A stretch of 64,000 bases of DNA from the NCBI RefSeq assembly GCF_963678635.1, contig NC_087070.1, positions 20,379,461 through 20,443,460 of the forward strand. Reading direction: 5' to 3'. This DNA comes from Symsagittifera roscoffensis. Lineage: Eukaryota; Xenacoelomorpha; Acoela; Convolutidae. Both the position numbers and the translations under genes were made by a program. The notes below the pieces were generated by a model, which ran no database searches, had not been told where the DNA came from, and worked only from the letters and a program-made list of their open reading frames with translations. The first letter of the stretch is position 1. Every line of letters begins with the position of its first letter. Of the stretch, positions 1 through 11,640 are shown piece after piece.

Positions 1-680
1 TGGAGATACTCAATGAGGTTTGTAACAGTAGATCGTTTTTGTCGGAAGCCGTGTTGTGAGTTTGAGATGCTGAATTTTACCAATGAAATCATTTTATCGA
101 AAATTAATTTTTCTAACACCTTTGAGATAACCGTTAGCAGACTTATTGGTCGGTAGTTTGAGACAATTTTTTTGCCTCCCTCTTTGAAGATCGGAACAAT
201 TTCGCTGATTTTCCGTGTTGACGGAAAAACCCATTTGTTAACAATACAAAGTAGATAAAGAGATTAAGAGATAGAACAGCTTAGTTTTCTCAAAAGAACG
301 TTTCCTAGGTTATCAGGTTTTTTGACTTTGTTGATATCCAAGCTTTCAAGGATTTTTTCGATTTCCGTTGCGGTAAAATGGAAATTCGCTATTTTACAAA
401 CATGAGAAGGGTTATTCTCGCCTACATAGAGGGAGTGGCTAAGAACTGACTGAAAATATTTATTGAATAAAATGGCTTTATCGATATTTGATGTAGCTCA
501 ATGATCATCGAGGTAGACATCACCTGGGATTGTATCTGTTTTTCGGTTACTTTTAAAGTAATTTTGCAATTTTGAGAAGTTAGCATCAACAAATAAGTTT
601 TCTTCGTATACTCTTTGGTCTTCGCTTAAGTTAAACTCGAGGTGTTTTTCAAATGTTTTCAGTTTGTGTGTAACTGACAT
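1..680 (-). pseudogene. LINE ORF2, start of the reverse transcriptase domain
   Basis: The segment 680..498 ends in PGDVYLDD, paralleling PTEVFLDD just upstream of the reverse transcriptase in the 31-33.8 kb LINE. Further left, broken frames between 480 and 1 give NYRPISLL, SKVLEKLIF and SQHGFRQKRST, which are reverse-transcriptase motifs 0-2 of LINEs. The catalytic FADD/YADD motif would lie beyond the window. Stops and frameshifts are frequent. Confidence 0.75.
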
Positions 681-1123
681 TCGGTCACGTTTTTTTCACA
701 TTTTCTGCGCATTGTATCCATAATTTTGATGAGATTTGATGTTTCAGATGTTACCCAAGGTGCCAGAGAGCTTCGATGTTTTGTTTTCCTGGAGATGTGC
801 TTTTCGATTTTGTTAAGTAGCCAAACGAATCACAAATCAGTCATTAGATCAACATTGCTTGCTGTAGCAGTGTGGGTTAAATGGGTTTTCATTGATGTAT
901 TGGTTTATTTCGTCCCAGTTTGCTTTTGTAGAATGAGAATCCTTGGAAGCCATTGCGGTCATTTCCTTCTTTTTCTCTATTGTAATCATTTTTTTAAAAT
1001 TAGGTTGACTTTTGCGTGGTAGGGAGGATAATCCGTTTTATACAAGGATGTGAGTATATTGTCTTTTTTCACGAGAGTTAACAAATCTGGGTGGTTGCAG
1101 AGTATTACGTCTAGTTGTACTTT

Positions 1124-1555
1124 TTATTTTCCCGTTATCATTTGTTCGAAGTTAAGATCTGCAAGAGCGTCCAGAAAGCCCTGTTCGTCTTCATCAGAGG
1201 AGATTAGGGTCGCCCAGTCCGTTTGAGCAAAGTTGATGTCTCCAGTAATCATCACGTTTCTTACATTTAATTCTATTTGCTTTTGCCTAATAAAATATAG
1301 AAAAATCAATAGGGATTTTGACGACCAGCGGTATTCGCTTCCTTTGGGGGCACAGTATATGCAAGCTATATTGACGGAGTTTTTGATCAAGAGCTTGACT
1401 ATTAGGCAGTCATTGAAAGTTGAGGGTATGCAGTAGTGAGGTATTTCGTGGTTTCTCCCAATTATAACACCTCCATATTTTGATTTGCCGTTAACGCTCT
1501 GCCTGTTTGTCCTATGGATGTTAAATTTGTCAAGAAATATTGCTCCTGAGGTCAC
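1124..1555 (-). pseudogene. LINE ORF2, AP-like endonuclease domain (partial)
   Basis: About 140 open codons contain CIYCAP, VMITGDINFAQTDW and YGGVIIGRNHEI. The GDINF motif is the conserved metal-site strand of LINE endonucleases (exonuclease-endonuclease-phosphatase fold). The enzyme nicks target DNA to prime reverse transcription. The corresponding motif in the 31-33.8 kb LINE is VIVGDINFSCTNW, supporting a shared family. The N-terminal third and the link to the reverse transcriptase are in broken frames. Confidence 0.8.
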
Positions 1556-1929
1556 ATTTCCAGTTAACGACGTCTCTGTCAGACGAATGATATCGTAGAT
1601 ATTTTTAGATTGGATGGCAATCGAGAATAGAGTTCTTCTAGAATATTCTAAGATGCTTCTGACATTATAGAGGAGTAGATTAGCTTTTTGTCTTAATCAA
1701 TTGTTGACTGTTGTTTCAGATTTAGGCGATATCACTATCCATTGGTTTCGTTCTCTTTTGTATAGCTTGCCATCCCTTACACTAAAGTCTTTCTTATTTT
1801 GCCCCTGATCTATAAGTTCTCTTCTTTTCTATAAAGATTCGTTTTCTATCGCGGCTTCTTCGTTTGTTAGTTTAGTTCCTTGCTTATGAATACTACAGCT
1901 CCATAGTTTTTCAGTTTTTGTGCTTTTGA

Positions 1930-2660
1930 TCAGATCAACCGTTTCAACCATACATTTGGCAGTTTAAGAAGTATCGTTCTGTCGCGATCATTACCTCTTT
2001 GGCCTAGTGTAATCAAGTCGTTGAACTTACATTCAATCTCCATCAGGAATTTTTGTACTTCGTAGAAGTCCTGTTCTTGGCGCTTTCTAGGATCCTTGTC
2101 ATCGCTCTCTTTTACTCCTATTATCCTTATTCCTAATGTCTGGTTATTGTTATTGATTTTTTCCGATGTGGTTAAATTTGATTCCTTTTGATTTGGTTTT
2201 ATTTCGGGTTGTTTTGCTGGTTTTGATAGTATGTTTTTAATTTCCGAGACTGTTTTCTTAAGTTCTTTCATCTCATTTTTCATTTTTTCAAGATTCTCCT
2301 CCTTTACTGCGTCTGGTTTTGCCAGTAGTGACTTTATCTTTTCTGGTTGGTTTGCCGAAACGCACGTGTTACACAGTAAAAGTATGTTCATGCCCAAATC
2401 CTTTATACCGGACAATGCGTTCTTACTAAGTTTGGTGCATTATGCTGTCTGATGCACTCAACATCCACATGTATGCAATCGAAAGATTGCTCTCTTGCAT
2501 TTATGAGGGTGGTAAAAACTTCGGGACTTGTTTTATTATTGAATGACCGGTGGTGCCTAAGGGTTACCTTTGGAAAATCAATACTAAAAATACTAACTGT
2601 TCTATTGGCGTGGTTGATACCAATGGCTACAGTGGCAGTTGTTTGTTTTGCAGTTGACAA
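1930..2660 (-). pseudogene. LINE ORF1, zinc finger and C-terminal nucleic-acid-binding region
   Basis: Two overlapping frames, 2660..2403 and 2415..1930, together carry Cys/His pairs (a D-C-I-H...C stretch, then LLLCNTC) that look like a PHD-type finger. A lysine- and glutamate-rich coiled coil comes next. It ends in a segment with GIRIIGVKE and ILLKLPNVW, the signature of the RRM-like C-terminal domain of LINE ORF1 proteins. The frame change near 2410 is a decay lesion. The likely role is RNA binding and ribonucleoprotein assembly. The RRM-like part is better supported than the finger. Confidence 0.6.
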
Positions 2661-2756
2661 CTTTCGAGTTTCCTGCGTAGTTCATTTCGTTTTTGTATTT
2701 CGAATACAAAACTTTTTCTTTGACTAGATTTTTGACGTTGTTCAGACTGTCGCTGT

Positions 2757-3220
2757 TGAGGTGAATTTTATCTGATTTGAAATAGCGTCTGCCAGACGTG
2801 AAACTGCTGACACTTCGATATTTCCACTCAGCTTTTTGTTTGAATCTGGGAGATATTCTTTATGCTCTTGCTTTGACGATATCGTTCGTTACACTCGCTC
2901 TCTCTCTATTTTCGTCGCGTTCAGGAATTCCCAGGACAAAGACGCTGCTGCGGGTTCCCTGGCAGGCAAAATCAGCAAATTCTATCAGATCTTGCGCAAC
3001 TTTTTGCGGAGTCTTCGACGAGGGTTCGAAACCGTCAAAGAGGTCGTTTCCTCCAATGAAAATTATGATGATTTCAAAGCGACATGCGGGTGGAACATAT
3101 CCGTATAAATGCCTGATGCTGGCCCCAAGGAGCGACAAGATGCTGAGGTTTCCGGCATCTAGGAATCTCGCTTGGGAATCCGCAATCGAGCTTGAACCCT
3201 ATGATACTTAAGTACGCGCT
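2757..3220 (-). pseudogene. LINE ORF1, SGNH-hydrolase (esterase) domain
   Basis: The open segment 3138..2860 contains FIGGNDLFDG near 3054..3025, which matches SGNH block III (G-x-N-D). It is followed by VFVLGIPERDEN, the usual strand after that block. In a shifted frame near 2779..2759 lies SDKIHLN, a block V (D-x-x-H) supplying the catalytic Asp and His. A glycine/serine-rich trace resembling block I lies near 3215..3195, also in another frame. Esterase domains of this kind occur in ORF1 of CR1/L2-type LINEs, where they probably act on lipids or membranes during ribonucleoprotein handling. At least two frameshifts break the domain. The SGNH assignment is firm at the motif level; activity is not implied. 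Confidence 0.7.
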
Positions 3221-3240
3221 CGAAACGTACCAAAAAAACT

Positions 3241-3433
3241 CCCAGAACGATTATTACAGAAAGCACTAAAAAGTGGAGTCCAAGAAAGGTCGTGGGATTG
3301 CCTGAGTATTCCTTTAAAGTGGCTGAAGGCAATCTCTGATTAAATATTCAAGCTTAAGACTGATCCAGGTAAAAATTAACCAAAAATCAGACAGTCGAAG
3401 CGCAGGAGAGCAGGGGACAATCAGTTCATTTAT
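3241..3433. other. Spacer between two LINE copies
   Basis: No ORF or structure stands out. The stretch separates the decayed 5' end of LINE copy 1 from the (CTA)n tract that ends the next LINE. Confidence 0.4.
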
Positions 3434-3475
<42 letters not shown>

Positions 3476-3490
3476 TACTACTACTACTAT

Positions 3491-3530
<40 letters not shown>
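3434..3530. repeat. (CTA)n microsatellite, 3' tail of a minus-strand LINE
   Basis: About 97 bp of nearly perfect CTA repeat, with interruptions near 3475 and 3490. On the minus strand it reads (TAG)n and lies just after the LINE reverse-transcriptase C-terminus. Non-LTR elements often end in short tandem repeats of this kind, so it probably is the element's 3' terminus. Confidence 0.8.
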
Positions 3531-3531
<1 letters not shown>

Positions 3532-4915
3532 AAAGACTATTCCTTATATAGGCGGCAGAAATACAAGTATGAGCATCAAGATCTACAGGTTAAACAGCGA
3601 CAATTGATAAAAAAAGGTACATGAGTTTACAGGGTTGAAATCTGATATCGATATATTTTAAGAAGAGTTCACGGAGTTTTCTCTTTGCACTGGCGGGTTT
3701 CTCCTGGCGAAAATCAATCCCATATTTTGCTGACACGATGTTGGCATTAGCAGTTGTCCGGATAAAATATGTCCCCCATGTTGAAGTTTTGCACACATTC
3801 GGAACATCGAACAAAGTCCTGTGGGCAGCGCGACTGCGAGTTTTAAAAAAAAATTACATAATCATCAACTTTGATATCGTAATTGTTTTGTAGGATGTTG
3901 CAGAATCAAACAAGATCCGAGTAGATAAGCTGATAGCAGACAGGTGAAAATTCAATAGACGCAATAAATAATTTGCATTAGTTTAAACCACAAATCCACT
4001 TTATTGCTTTGCGTTGTACATTTTCCAGCTTTCGAAGAGAAGCAATATTTGGTTGCCGTTGGAGTGTTATATGGGATGTTGCATTTTAAACTGAAGAAGC
4101 AAAGCAGAGCTTTAACAGATTTAATGTTAACGTGTTCGGTCCAGGAGAGAATTGGTGTTACAAATAAGTCAAGGTCTTTTATAGAAGATACACGTATAAA
4201 AAATAGACTGTTAAGAAATTACTAGTGTGGCGTGTTGCAAATAAGTTTTGTTTTATCCGGATGGAAAATAAAACATTTTCGACAGACCATTGATAGACGC
4301 TATCAATATCATTTTGAAAATTGATCGAAGATGAAATTGAAAGAAGTTTTAAATCATCAGCGAACAGATAGCAAGAGAACTCGCTCTGGCATATCATTTA
4401 TGAATATTGAAAATAAAATCGGCCTAGAATACTCAAATGCAGAACTCCACTAGGAACAGAGCAGGGCGAAGAAAGGACATTGCTAATACGTACATGTTGC
4501 TTGCGATCAGAGAGATATGAACTAATAGGGTGTACAAACTTCTTGTCGAAGCCAAAGTTTTCTAGTTTAAAAAGTAATCTGTTGTGTAAAACACTGTCGA
4601 ATGCTTTTTTATCAAGAAATACACACCTAAAACGTAATATTTTTTTTAAATAAAAAAAAATAGACACCTAAAACCTTCAGTTTCATCGTTAAGATAATAG
4701 AGTTTATCAATATAATCAAGCAGCAGCGTAAATGTACTTCTTCGAGATCGAAAGCCATGTTGACAGTCAGAGAGTTTTTGGCGAATTTTTTCTTTAATAA
4801 AACTGTACGAACTTTTTTCCATTACGAGCGAAATTCTTGGTAAGATGCTAATCCCACGGTAGTTTTTGATATCTGCTTTAGATGAAGATTTATGCAGTGG
4901 CGTTATATATGAACT
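3434..4915 (-). mobile_element. LINE copy 2, 5'-truncated, reverse transcriptase remnant
   Basis: The minus strand encodes, in several frames, NYRGISILPRIS and QHGFRSRRSTF (about 4890..4740), KAFDSVLHNRLLFKL (around 4610), YLSDRKQHVRISN (around 4500), CYLFADDLKLL (around 4370) with the catalytic Asp pair, and a C-terminal segment at 3814..3590. These are successive reverse-transcriptase motifs of a LINE different from copy 1. Truncation at the right end and a (TAG)n tail at the left are typical of incomplete target-primed insertion. A fragment of the same family recurs at 19351-19562. Confidence 0.8.
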
Positions 4916-4984
4916 TTACCAGGAAACGGGCCATGTAAGATAGAAAACTTTTTGGGTAGACAAAATCAAGGCAAAGGGGGTAAA

Positions 4985-5092
4985 GTGAATGTTTTGCACC
5001 TAATACATTCACTCCTCATTTAGATCTTCTTCCAAGTGTCTCCAGGTTGCCCGAGTTGTTCTATTAGGTAGCTCAAGGCAACTTCTCAACCA
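4985..5092. repeat. Two-hairpin structured repeat, copy 1
   Basis: The stretch matches two tandem copies at 26.95-27.30 kb. It can form a first hairpin with arms GTGAATG and CATTCAC, and a second with arms GGTTGCCCGAG (5045-5055) and CTCAAGGCAAC (5072-5082). It lies just left of LTR-like repeat A, which on the minus strand is where the leader of an LTR element would begin. Confidence 0.6.
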
Positions 5093-5149
5093 AAAAAACT
5101 TATTCAAAAAAGGTTTATTTTAGTAAATCAACACACCTTGAGTCATATC

Positions 5150-5900
5150 CAAAAATGATCGCCCAATTCGTAAACAACTGGTCTACTTTTTCTCAATATG
5201 TCTAGTCAGAGGGTAAATAATTGTAACATTCGCTCAAATACTACATAGTGACGAAGCGTAGAAAAAGCACCTATTGACGACTGGCAAACGTCAGTTACCT
5301 ACCTTAATTCTACTCGTTTTCCACCGTCGAGACCTAGCCAATTAGTTTTCTGGTCTGCTTAGGGCTAAGTAAAAAAAAACTTTTTTCAGGCCATCAATCA
5401 AACAACTTTTGCTCAGCTTTCGTTTACATGCGAAAATAACCACATAGTTTGGTCTCGGATCCCCAGACTACGTGATTATTATTAAAACACGGCTCGAAAT
5501 CTTTTATTTACTATGTTTTTAGTGACAGTTAGATACCAAATCTGTTGGATATGGATTGACCTTTCCTCTTTCTAGCCACTCATGCTCTGAAAAATTATGT
5601 AAAACTGGAGTTGATTCAACTATTCAGGGCATCACAACAGCTTAAAAGTATATGTTAGAGTCTCACACAATGTGATAGTTTCTGGGCACCGGGCCTCCAA
5701 TTCTGTTTTCCTCCTAAGATAACGCTCTTATCTCTCCAATCTCGTGGAACTGGAGGGTACGGATCTACTCCGGCTGTCTCACTGAAGCCTCCTTTCTTCC
5801 TATCTCTTTCAGTTAAGTGTCTTGTCATGTCTGATTGTCTTGTTAAGAGATTTCGTTTTTTCTCTTGCTTTTTTTCAACTTGTTTTGTCGGCGTTTTCGT
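5150..5900 (-). repeat. LTR-like dispersed repeat, copy A
   Basis: One of four copies (others at 18671, 19565 and 29515), all in the same orientation. A and C also share about 70 bp at their left side that B and D lack. Conserved in all four copies are an ATGCTCTGAA / TTCAGGGCAT stem around 5582-5633 enclosing the palindrome GTTGATTCAAC, and a GATAA-CGCTC-TTATC hairpin near 5718-5735. I orient it on the minus strand because the retroelement genes beside it run that way. It may be an LTR. No clear TG...CA ends or primer site could be fixed. Confidence 0.55.
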
Positions 5901-6290
5901 TTGCTCTTGATGTTTCTCGACTACCCGGACAAAATTTTGTCCCTTCGTCGTTTTTGCGTGGACTCCCCGGACAAATCATCATGGCCAGGCCAGACATGAT
6001 TGACTCCCCCGACAATGTTTCATTTCCGGATGAACATTCCGAGCTCGGCTCGTACTCCTCCCTCGCATCAGCGAACTGAACCATTCTTGTCACGCTGGAT
6101 CTTAATTTAACACTGACCTCTTGAACGATTTGAGTGCCGGTTCGTTGTTGACGTTCCACATACGAAGTCCTCAAAGGGAAATCTTTTGGTATCGAACTCA
6201 CTAGCTGGTTAACTATCGATCGGCAATCCAGTTCACGTCCCGGCTCCGAATGGCTACGGGTTTCTTCTCCGTTCTTTCAGCGATGTTCAA
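5875..6290 (-). pseudogene. Fragment of the RNase H-integrase linker ORF, attached to repeat A
   Basis: The open frame 6201..5875 is a diverged second copy of the C-terminal half of the linker ORF at 20877..20305. Shared strings include SSIPKDFPLRT, DAREEYEP and SGLAMMICPG. Homology stops near 6290, while the other copy continues into RNase H. The arrangement of repeat plus linker fragment therefore occurs twice, which points to a duplicated junction from a defective element. Confidence 0.75.
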
Positions 6291-6917
6291 CCTCTACATA
6301 GTCGCTGCACGGTGCTATATCTCACTGCCTTCTAACTTTTTCACAAAATTTGCACTATGAGGAGTGTCCTAGATAAAGTTTCTTTTCTGACTACTCACGT
6401 CATTTCACCAAAAAAAAATTCTTCTCGCTCTCGCTGATTTAAAAAAGTTTGGGATGTGACACGGCCACGCACTCGTTAAAATTAACTTAGTGTCACTCAC
6501 AGAGTATCTCGTTCATTTATGATGTTGCCCTCAATATTAAAATTAAGAGTCTCTGTGGCTAGGAAAGGCAATGAGATACTCACCCTCTTCGATCGAGCGT
6601 ATCCAAACCCTACCAAGTCACCACAAAGTGAAGATGTGTCCTACACAGGTTAAAAACTCCAGTCAGGTTTAAATAGGTAAAATATATTCATCTAGCGTCT
6701 ATATAAATAAATAATATCAACTAAAATCTTCATTGCAATTGAAAAATTGTAACAACAATTTCGAACATTTACAAAATCTTGCTCGACCAAATATCAACAA
6801 AACAAAAAATTTAAAAGTTTTAATAATCAGTCTTGGTTGATTAATTCAAGTTTTCACAAACTAAAACAATTAAATTTTCGCTTTCTTCCACTCTACTTCG
6901 TGTTCCGTCTTCAACTC
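6291..6917. other. Non-coding stretch downstream of the orphan polyprotein
   Basis: AT-rich and without a supported ORF. On the minus strand it is the 3' flank of the broken polyprotein that ends at 6918. I see no polyadenylation signal or repeat that can be assigned with confidence. Confidence 0.35.
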
Positions 6918-8945
6918 TCACTCCATTGCTTCTTGTTCGAGTTCACCCATCTCGCTGTCTTCTAGGACTTTCTGCAGCATGTCAACAGAGTTGCAGGCCG
7001 TGCCCCAGTTTTCTTGATCCAGCAACATCTCTTTGCAGCAGGGCAGTATATCCACGTTTACCTTCTGCTCTCTATTCCTGCGGAAGCTGTTATGCAAACA
7101 CAGGCTCACATTTAACTTTAGGTCAGCTTGTAAGACCTCTTTCTTCTCCTGTTCGGTGGCGCAAGACATCCCAGCTACTCTTTTCACTGCTGTAGTCACA
7201 GCATTTCTGTGTGTCAGCATTGCCCTCATATAGGCTCCCGGTCCTATATCTAGCTGGAAAGATCGTGTTTCGGGACATATGACGCTTTGCGCGTTCATAC
7301 ACCCATGATGTCATCACCGCACAGAACCAAGGCATAAATCTTTGTCTTGCCCATATTCTTTCTATCACTTTCGGTAGTCCTGAACAAATCCAGTTTCTTA
7401 CTCTGCTCACTCTGCTCAGTATCTCTGGAGTTGGCACGGCCATCTCCTGTTCAGTCGTTCCTGCATTGTCGTCCAGCCACCTCACCGCAAGCATGGCGCT
7501 GACTTTCAATATCGTCACGTTCTGAGTTTGATCTGGCAATTTCATGGATAATAATTCTCCAGCATCTCAAACCAATACTAGGTTCGCTCTCTTGGGGTAC
7601 CAAATCATCTGCACCAGGCAGTGACACGGGTACTCCCCATGAGTCAATATATATTCCTCAAAGTTCGATAACCCGATGCTATCAACAGGGGCTCGATTTC
7701 CATCATCGTCTGATGCGTTTCATCCTTCTCATCTATCGTATAGAAATTATTCGACATCGTCCCACTCGCTTTCTTCTTCTGGAACTCACTGATGTTTCCA
7801 TCACCCAGTTTCATAAAATCTTCTCCCACTATCTCTTCTAATTCATCCCTAGAACCCTCCGGGACTGCCCGAAGGTTTTTCGCCAATAGCTCATGAGATT
7901 TCTCAGATATTCTTGACAGTCGTACCCACTTAGGCACCGAAAAGAGCTGGTCAATCAACCGATGCTGCGTTGTAGCAACCACAACCACCAGGTGCGTCGG
8001 GTATTTGCTCTTACAGTATGGTGCTGCACTGGATCCCACCAGGTATTTCGAGCCCGCTGTCTTGTGATTTCCTTCGCTATGTTTCAGGTTCATTTTATTC
8101 TCAAGAGCCTCTCGCCAGCTTCCAATTTTCTGCTCAGTCTGCAATGACCCCGGAAACACTTCCACGCTCAGGGCGGTCACCAATTCATGTGCTCTCTCGA
8201 TACGTTCCAGTGATTCTACGGAGCTTGTCATACTATAGAATCCTAAGGCAGTTACCAGTTTCACCTCAGTAACTCCTTGGCAACCCGCAATCAGTTCCAT
8301 CTCACTTTTGACCGACACACTCAAACTTACATACAATTTGGCTAAATGGCAGTGCTTTTCAGCCAAAGTTTCCAAGCCGTGACCCACTCCACCCACGTGC
8401 CAAACCAGTCCACAACTGGAGGCCAGGCAGGTGCCTGTTTCCATCCAATAACTCGGGAGATTTCCTTCTGATGGTCCCGTGGGTGACTTCTCCCTCTGCT
8501 TCTCTCTATCCAAGGCCAGCAAGTGGTGAATCACTGCCAAGTCAAGCAGGATCTCGTCGTCGTTCTCTTCTAATTCAACATCGGTGGTAAGATCCCATCT
8601 AAGACCCGCATTCGGATTTGGGCAACACGAAGGTTTCACGAGTTCCGACATCGTCACTAGGCTGGTCTTCAGTGAACTTTCCCATGAACCACACTCAAAA
8701 CTTACTTGCCCTTCCAACTTGGGAACCGAGGGTTTGACCACTCGTTCCTCCAGAATTATTCCCAGCCGCAGCTGTTCAGACGTTATCATCCCCACTTCCC
8801 GAACTCTCTCCACCCAGAAATCGAGGATTATCGCTTGCTCGAAGTCGAAGTACGAGTCCCTCTCTTCTTCGTTGACGAATGGATTATAAGCCAATCTCGG
8901 AACTCCTGGCACATACTGGAAGGACTTCTGCTTCCCTAACGTCAC
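6918..8945 (-). pseudogene. Orphan polyprotein of the giant element, C-terminal two thirds
   Basis: The largest open frame in the block is 8945..7644 (433 codons). It continues in other frames as 7545..7123 and 7298..6918, so it is one coding region broken by at least two frameshifts. I recognise no enzyme motif. The protein is Glu/Lys-rich with alternating hydrophobic and charged stretches, one hydrophobic strand (THLVVVVATT), and a Cys- and Gly-rich middle (SCGLVWHVGG). It follows 8950-10403 and seems to be the same polyprotein. Its position downstream of pol suggests an accessory or structural product, but that is inference. Confidence 0.5.
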
Positions 8946-8949
8946 GTAT

Positions 8950-10403
8950 TCTTTCAGACTTCTAACTCTTTCCAGCTATTCTCTAGTGACTGTCAGTTCT
9001 TTGTTAGAGCATCTCCTTACTTCTTCCAATCTCCCGGTAGCTATCAAGGTCGTTTAATTCCTTTATCGGGATCAGCAGTGGCATGTCCTGGTAACTTCCA
9101 ACAAGGCTCTCAACAAGACTTTTTGACGCTTCGTCGACCTCTGTCTGATTGACTTCACACATTCTTCTAGCACCGGAGTGGGGATACGATCCACCACGAA
9201 CTTCACAAAGCAAAATGCATTTTTCCTTCTTGCCCATGCTATCGCGGAATCGGAGCTGGCGATCAGCACCTTTAAAGCTCCCATCAGTTCTCTGGCCTTC
9301 GTCTCAATGGTGGCTTCGTACGCCCATATCCTTATCACAATAAGGCACCATACAAGTCTCAATTGCAATTTGTCCTAACACAGGGGTTGACTATGTACGC
9401 CATCACCAATGAGGGTGTACTCATGGTTTCATCGAAATACTTCTGTAGGGCCGCCTTCCAGGAAATTTTATTCAGAAGTTCCAAACCGTTCTCATTTGCC
9501 CCCGATACCATCACAGTGCCATATTCTGTCCTCCTCAGGTTTGTGCCAATCACCAGATCCTTCAAGTATTCCTGCATGGCTTGCTTATCGTGCCAGGCCT
9601 TCAGGTGTCCTCTCGTTGAAGTTCTCGCCTTCACCATCTCTATGTAGCCACCAACAGGATTGCCCATGTGGACTGATTCGGGCACAGTGGTGCGACTGTA
9701 CTCGACCACGTCGAGCTGTCCCTCCAACTTCATCTCTGCCATATTCGTACGTGATGGTTTATAGTCTTCCAAACCTCCGGATCCGCATTTTGACGACGAC
9801 CTCCATCTCCAGTCTGGTGTCAGCCAAGGTCCTGTTGCTCTTCTTTGCTTTTGAAAACGTGGAAATCAGTCCTGCCAGCAACATTGGTGGCACCTGATTC
9901 TCTGTCTCCTTGCATTCGTGCATGACACCATCACCTTCTCCAACTTCGTTTGGACGGGACACCTTCGCTAGCGACATCACTACTGTTGCGGCCTTCGACT
10001 TCACAACCTTCGGGTTGGTTACTTTGTCATTCACTCTATTCTTCAGTTTTCTCACCATAGACTTATACTTCCTCAGTCCTTTCCTGGTTCTTTTATTGGG
10101 CTGATCTCGCATAATCTGACTTTCCTCAGCGCTCTCCGCCGTTACTGACTCGGTCAGATCGTCAGATTTAGTGGACTCCATCATTTTTTCTATCACTTCT
10201 CGCATGATGGGCTGATTCAACCCAAATTTCATCACGGAATGAGTGCCGTATCTCCGGACTGAGTGCCTTACGCTCCGTGTACTCTCCATAAAGGCTACAC
10301 GCGTCCACGCTTCAGCAGTTTTTCTCTCCAGCTCGCTCTGGTACCGTTCCAATTCTTCTTCTGCCAACGTGCTCAGTAGCGCCACTCGCAACGACTCATC
10401 CAT
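8950..10403 (-). pseudogene. Orphan polyprotein of the giant element, N-terminal third
   Basis: The frame 10403..9759 starts at an ATG and encodes a Glu-rich helix (ALLSTLAEEELERYQSELER) followed by a strongly basic tract (KRTRKGLRKYKSMVRKLKNR) suited to nucleic-acid binding. It continues in shifted frames at 9772..9359, 9368..9072 and 9237..9004, each with sensible protein-like composition. Overlaps of 10-30 nt between the frames fit single indels in one ancestral ORF. No known family is recognised. Confidence 0.5.
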
Positions 10404-10460
10404 CCTCCGCCTTCGAGGAGATTCACATAGCAGCTTGGGCGCGCCTCTTCCCTGGTGTGC

Positions 10461-11640
10461 TTAAATCGGGGATATAGACACCACGGGAGACAAGCTAGCC
10501 GGGGGCTTCTTGGTGGGTGACATAAACGATGATGGTGTCATCAGCATTGGCATCTCATTAGTCCCACCATGTTTTGCTTCATTAAAGTCATGCTCCAGGA
10601 GATCTCTCTCCAGGGCACCCAGGTCGAACTTGCTCATTTTGTCGCCTTTACCCTCCATGGGATCGTCCTCTCCCTGATTTTGTTTGGTCGCGTCTTCTTT
10701 CTTTCCTCTATCGTCTGGTTTGGGTCCCGGCCCAGAGGGGCCTTGGCGCAATTCAACTCCTGAATCCGGCAGAGCCGGTATCGTCAGGTCAGCTGCCTGG
10801 TAGAACACCTGGTCACTTATGACAATTTCTACGGGCTCAGCACCATGCTGGGCCACTTCTTCTATTGTCAGATAAATGCCTCCTCTTGACTCCCTTGCCA
10901 CTTCCAGCATCACTACTGTCTCTCGTCTGGGCCATTTCAGTCTAGACTTGTCGTCGGCTGGAGACAACTCTGGCTTCCTCGACGGTATGGCCTTGATCAT
11001 ATTTCTGCTCCATACATCCGGGAAGGCAAACTCGAAGGTATGTAACGCTGCAGCATTCCAACTGATGATGCGCGGCTCCATTCCCTCGCTCCATTTGAGC
11101 ATTCTCTCCTCTACATCTTGCGCAGCTCCAATCCTACGTGTCAAGACTGGACTAGTCACTCCCAATAACATCCTCCTGATGCGCGGATACAGGGGGCACC
11201 TATATGTCCTGATTTTCCTTAACATGGTCATAGGTCTTCGGCCAAGCCGGGATTTTCACTGCGTCCTTCGTACCCTTGACGATTGGTCATAGGTCCTAAT
11301 TGGACGTTAGAAAGATTCTCGCCGCCCATCCGACACTTAATACTGTTGTTCAGATCCGTCAACATCCAGTTCAACACAGAGCAATCCACCACTGACACGA
11401 AATTAACGTACAGAACTGAATGTCTAAAAGCCTCCACCTGCACGTCCGGGGACACATGCGTCATTACAGGCCCGTACACCACGGTAACGAATTTTCTCAA
11501 TCCGAAGATCAGAGCCAGCAGGTCGACCCGCATCATTAGGGCCAACTCGGTCAACAGGGACATGCCCTCACACTTTTTCACTTCCTTTCCGACGGAGACT
11601 GGTTTATAATCCCCGGTTAAATTTCTATTCTGCAGTAGTA
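10461..11640 (-). pseudogene. Unrecognised ORF of the giant element between SGNH-2 and the orphan polyprotein
   Basis: Two frames, 11581..11228 and 11231..10461, abut within 4 nt. The first is hydrophobic and globular (VTVVYGPVMTHVSPD). The second starts basic (MLRKIRTYRCPLYPRIRR), passes through a folded-looking section, and ends in a Pro/Ser/Lys-rich low-complexity tail (SPTKKPPASLSPVV). It may be the C-terminal part of the SGNH-2 protein or a separate protein. I cannot assign a family. Confidence 0.45.

Larger units (their letters stand above)
1..3240 (-). mobile_element. LINE (non-LTR retrotransposon) copy 1, 3' end beyond the window edge
   Basis: Reading the minus strand from right to left gives, in order, an ORF1 with an SGNH-esterase domain, a zinc-finger and RNA-binding segment, an AP-type endonuclease, and the start of a reverse transcriptase that runs off position 1. 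This is the order of CR1/L2-like LINEs whose ORF1 carries an esterase domain. All reading frames are interrupted, so the copy is dead. Its endonuclease aligns by eye with that of the LINE at 31-33.8 kb, so the two belong to related families. The exact 5' end is not visible; I place it near the first trace of SGNH block I. Confidence 0.85.

Noticed and set aside
8584-8889. Plus-strand ORFs across 7-17 kb
   Set aside because: They are shadows of the minus-strand coding frames, with no motifs and no conserved starts.
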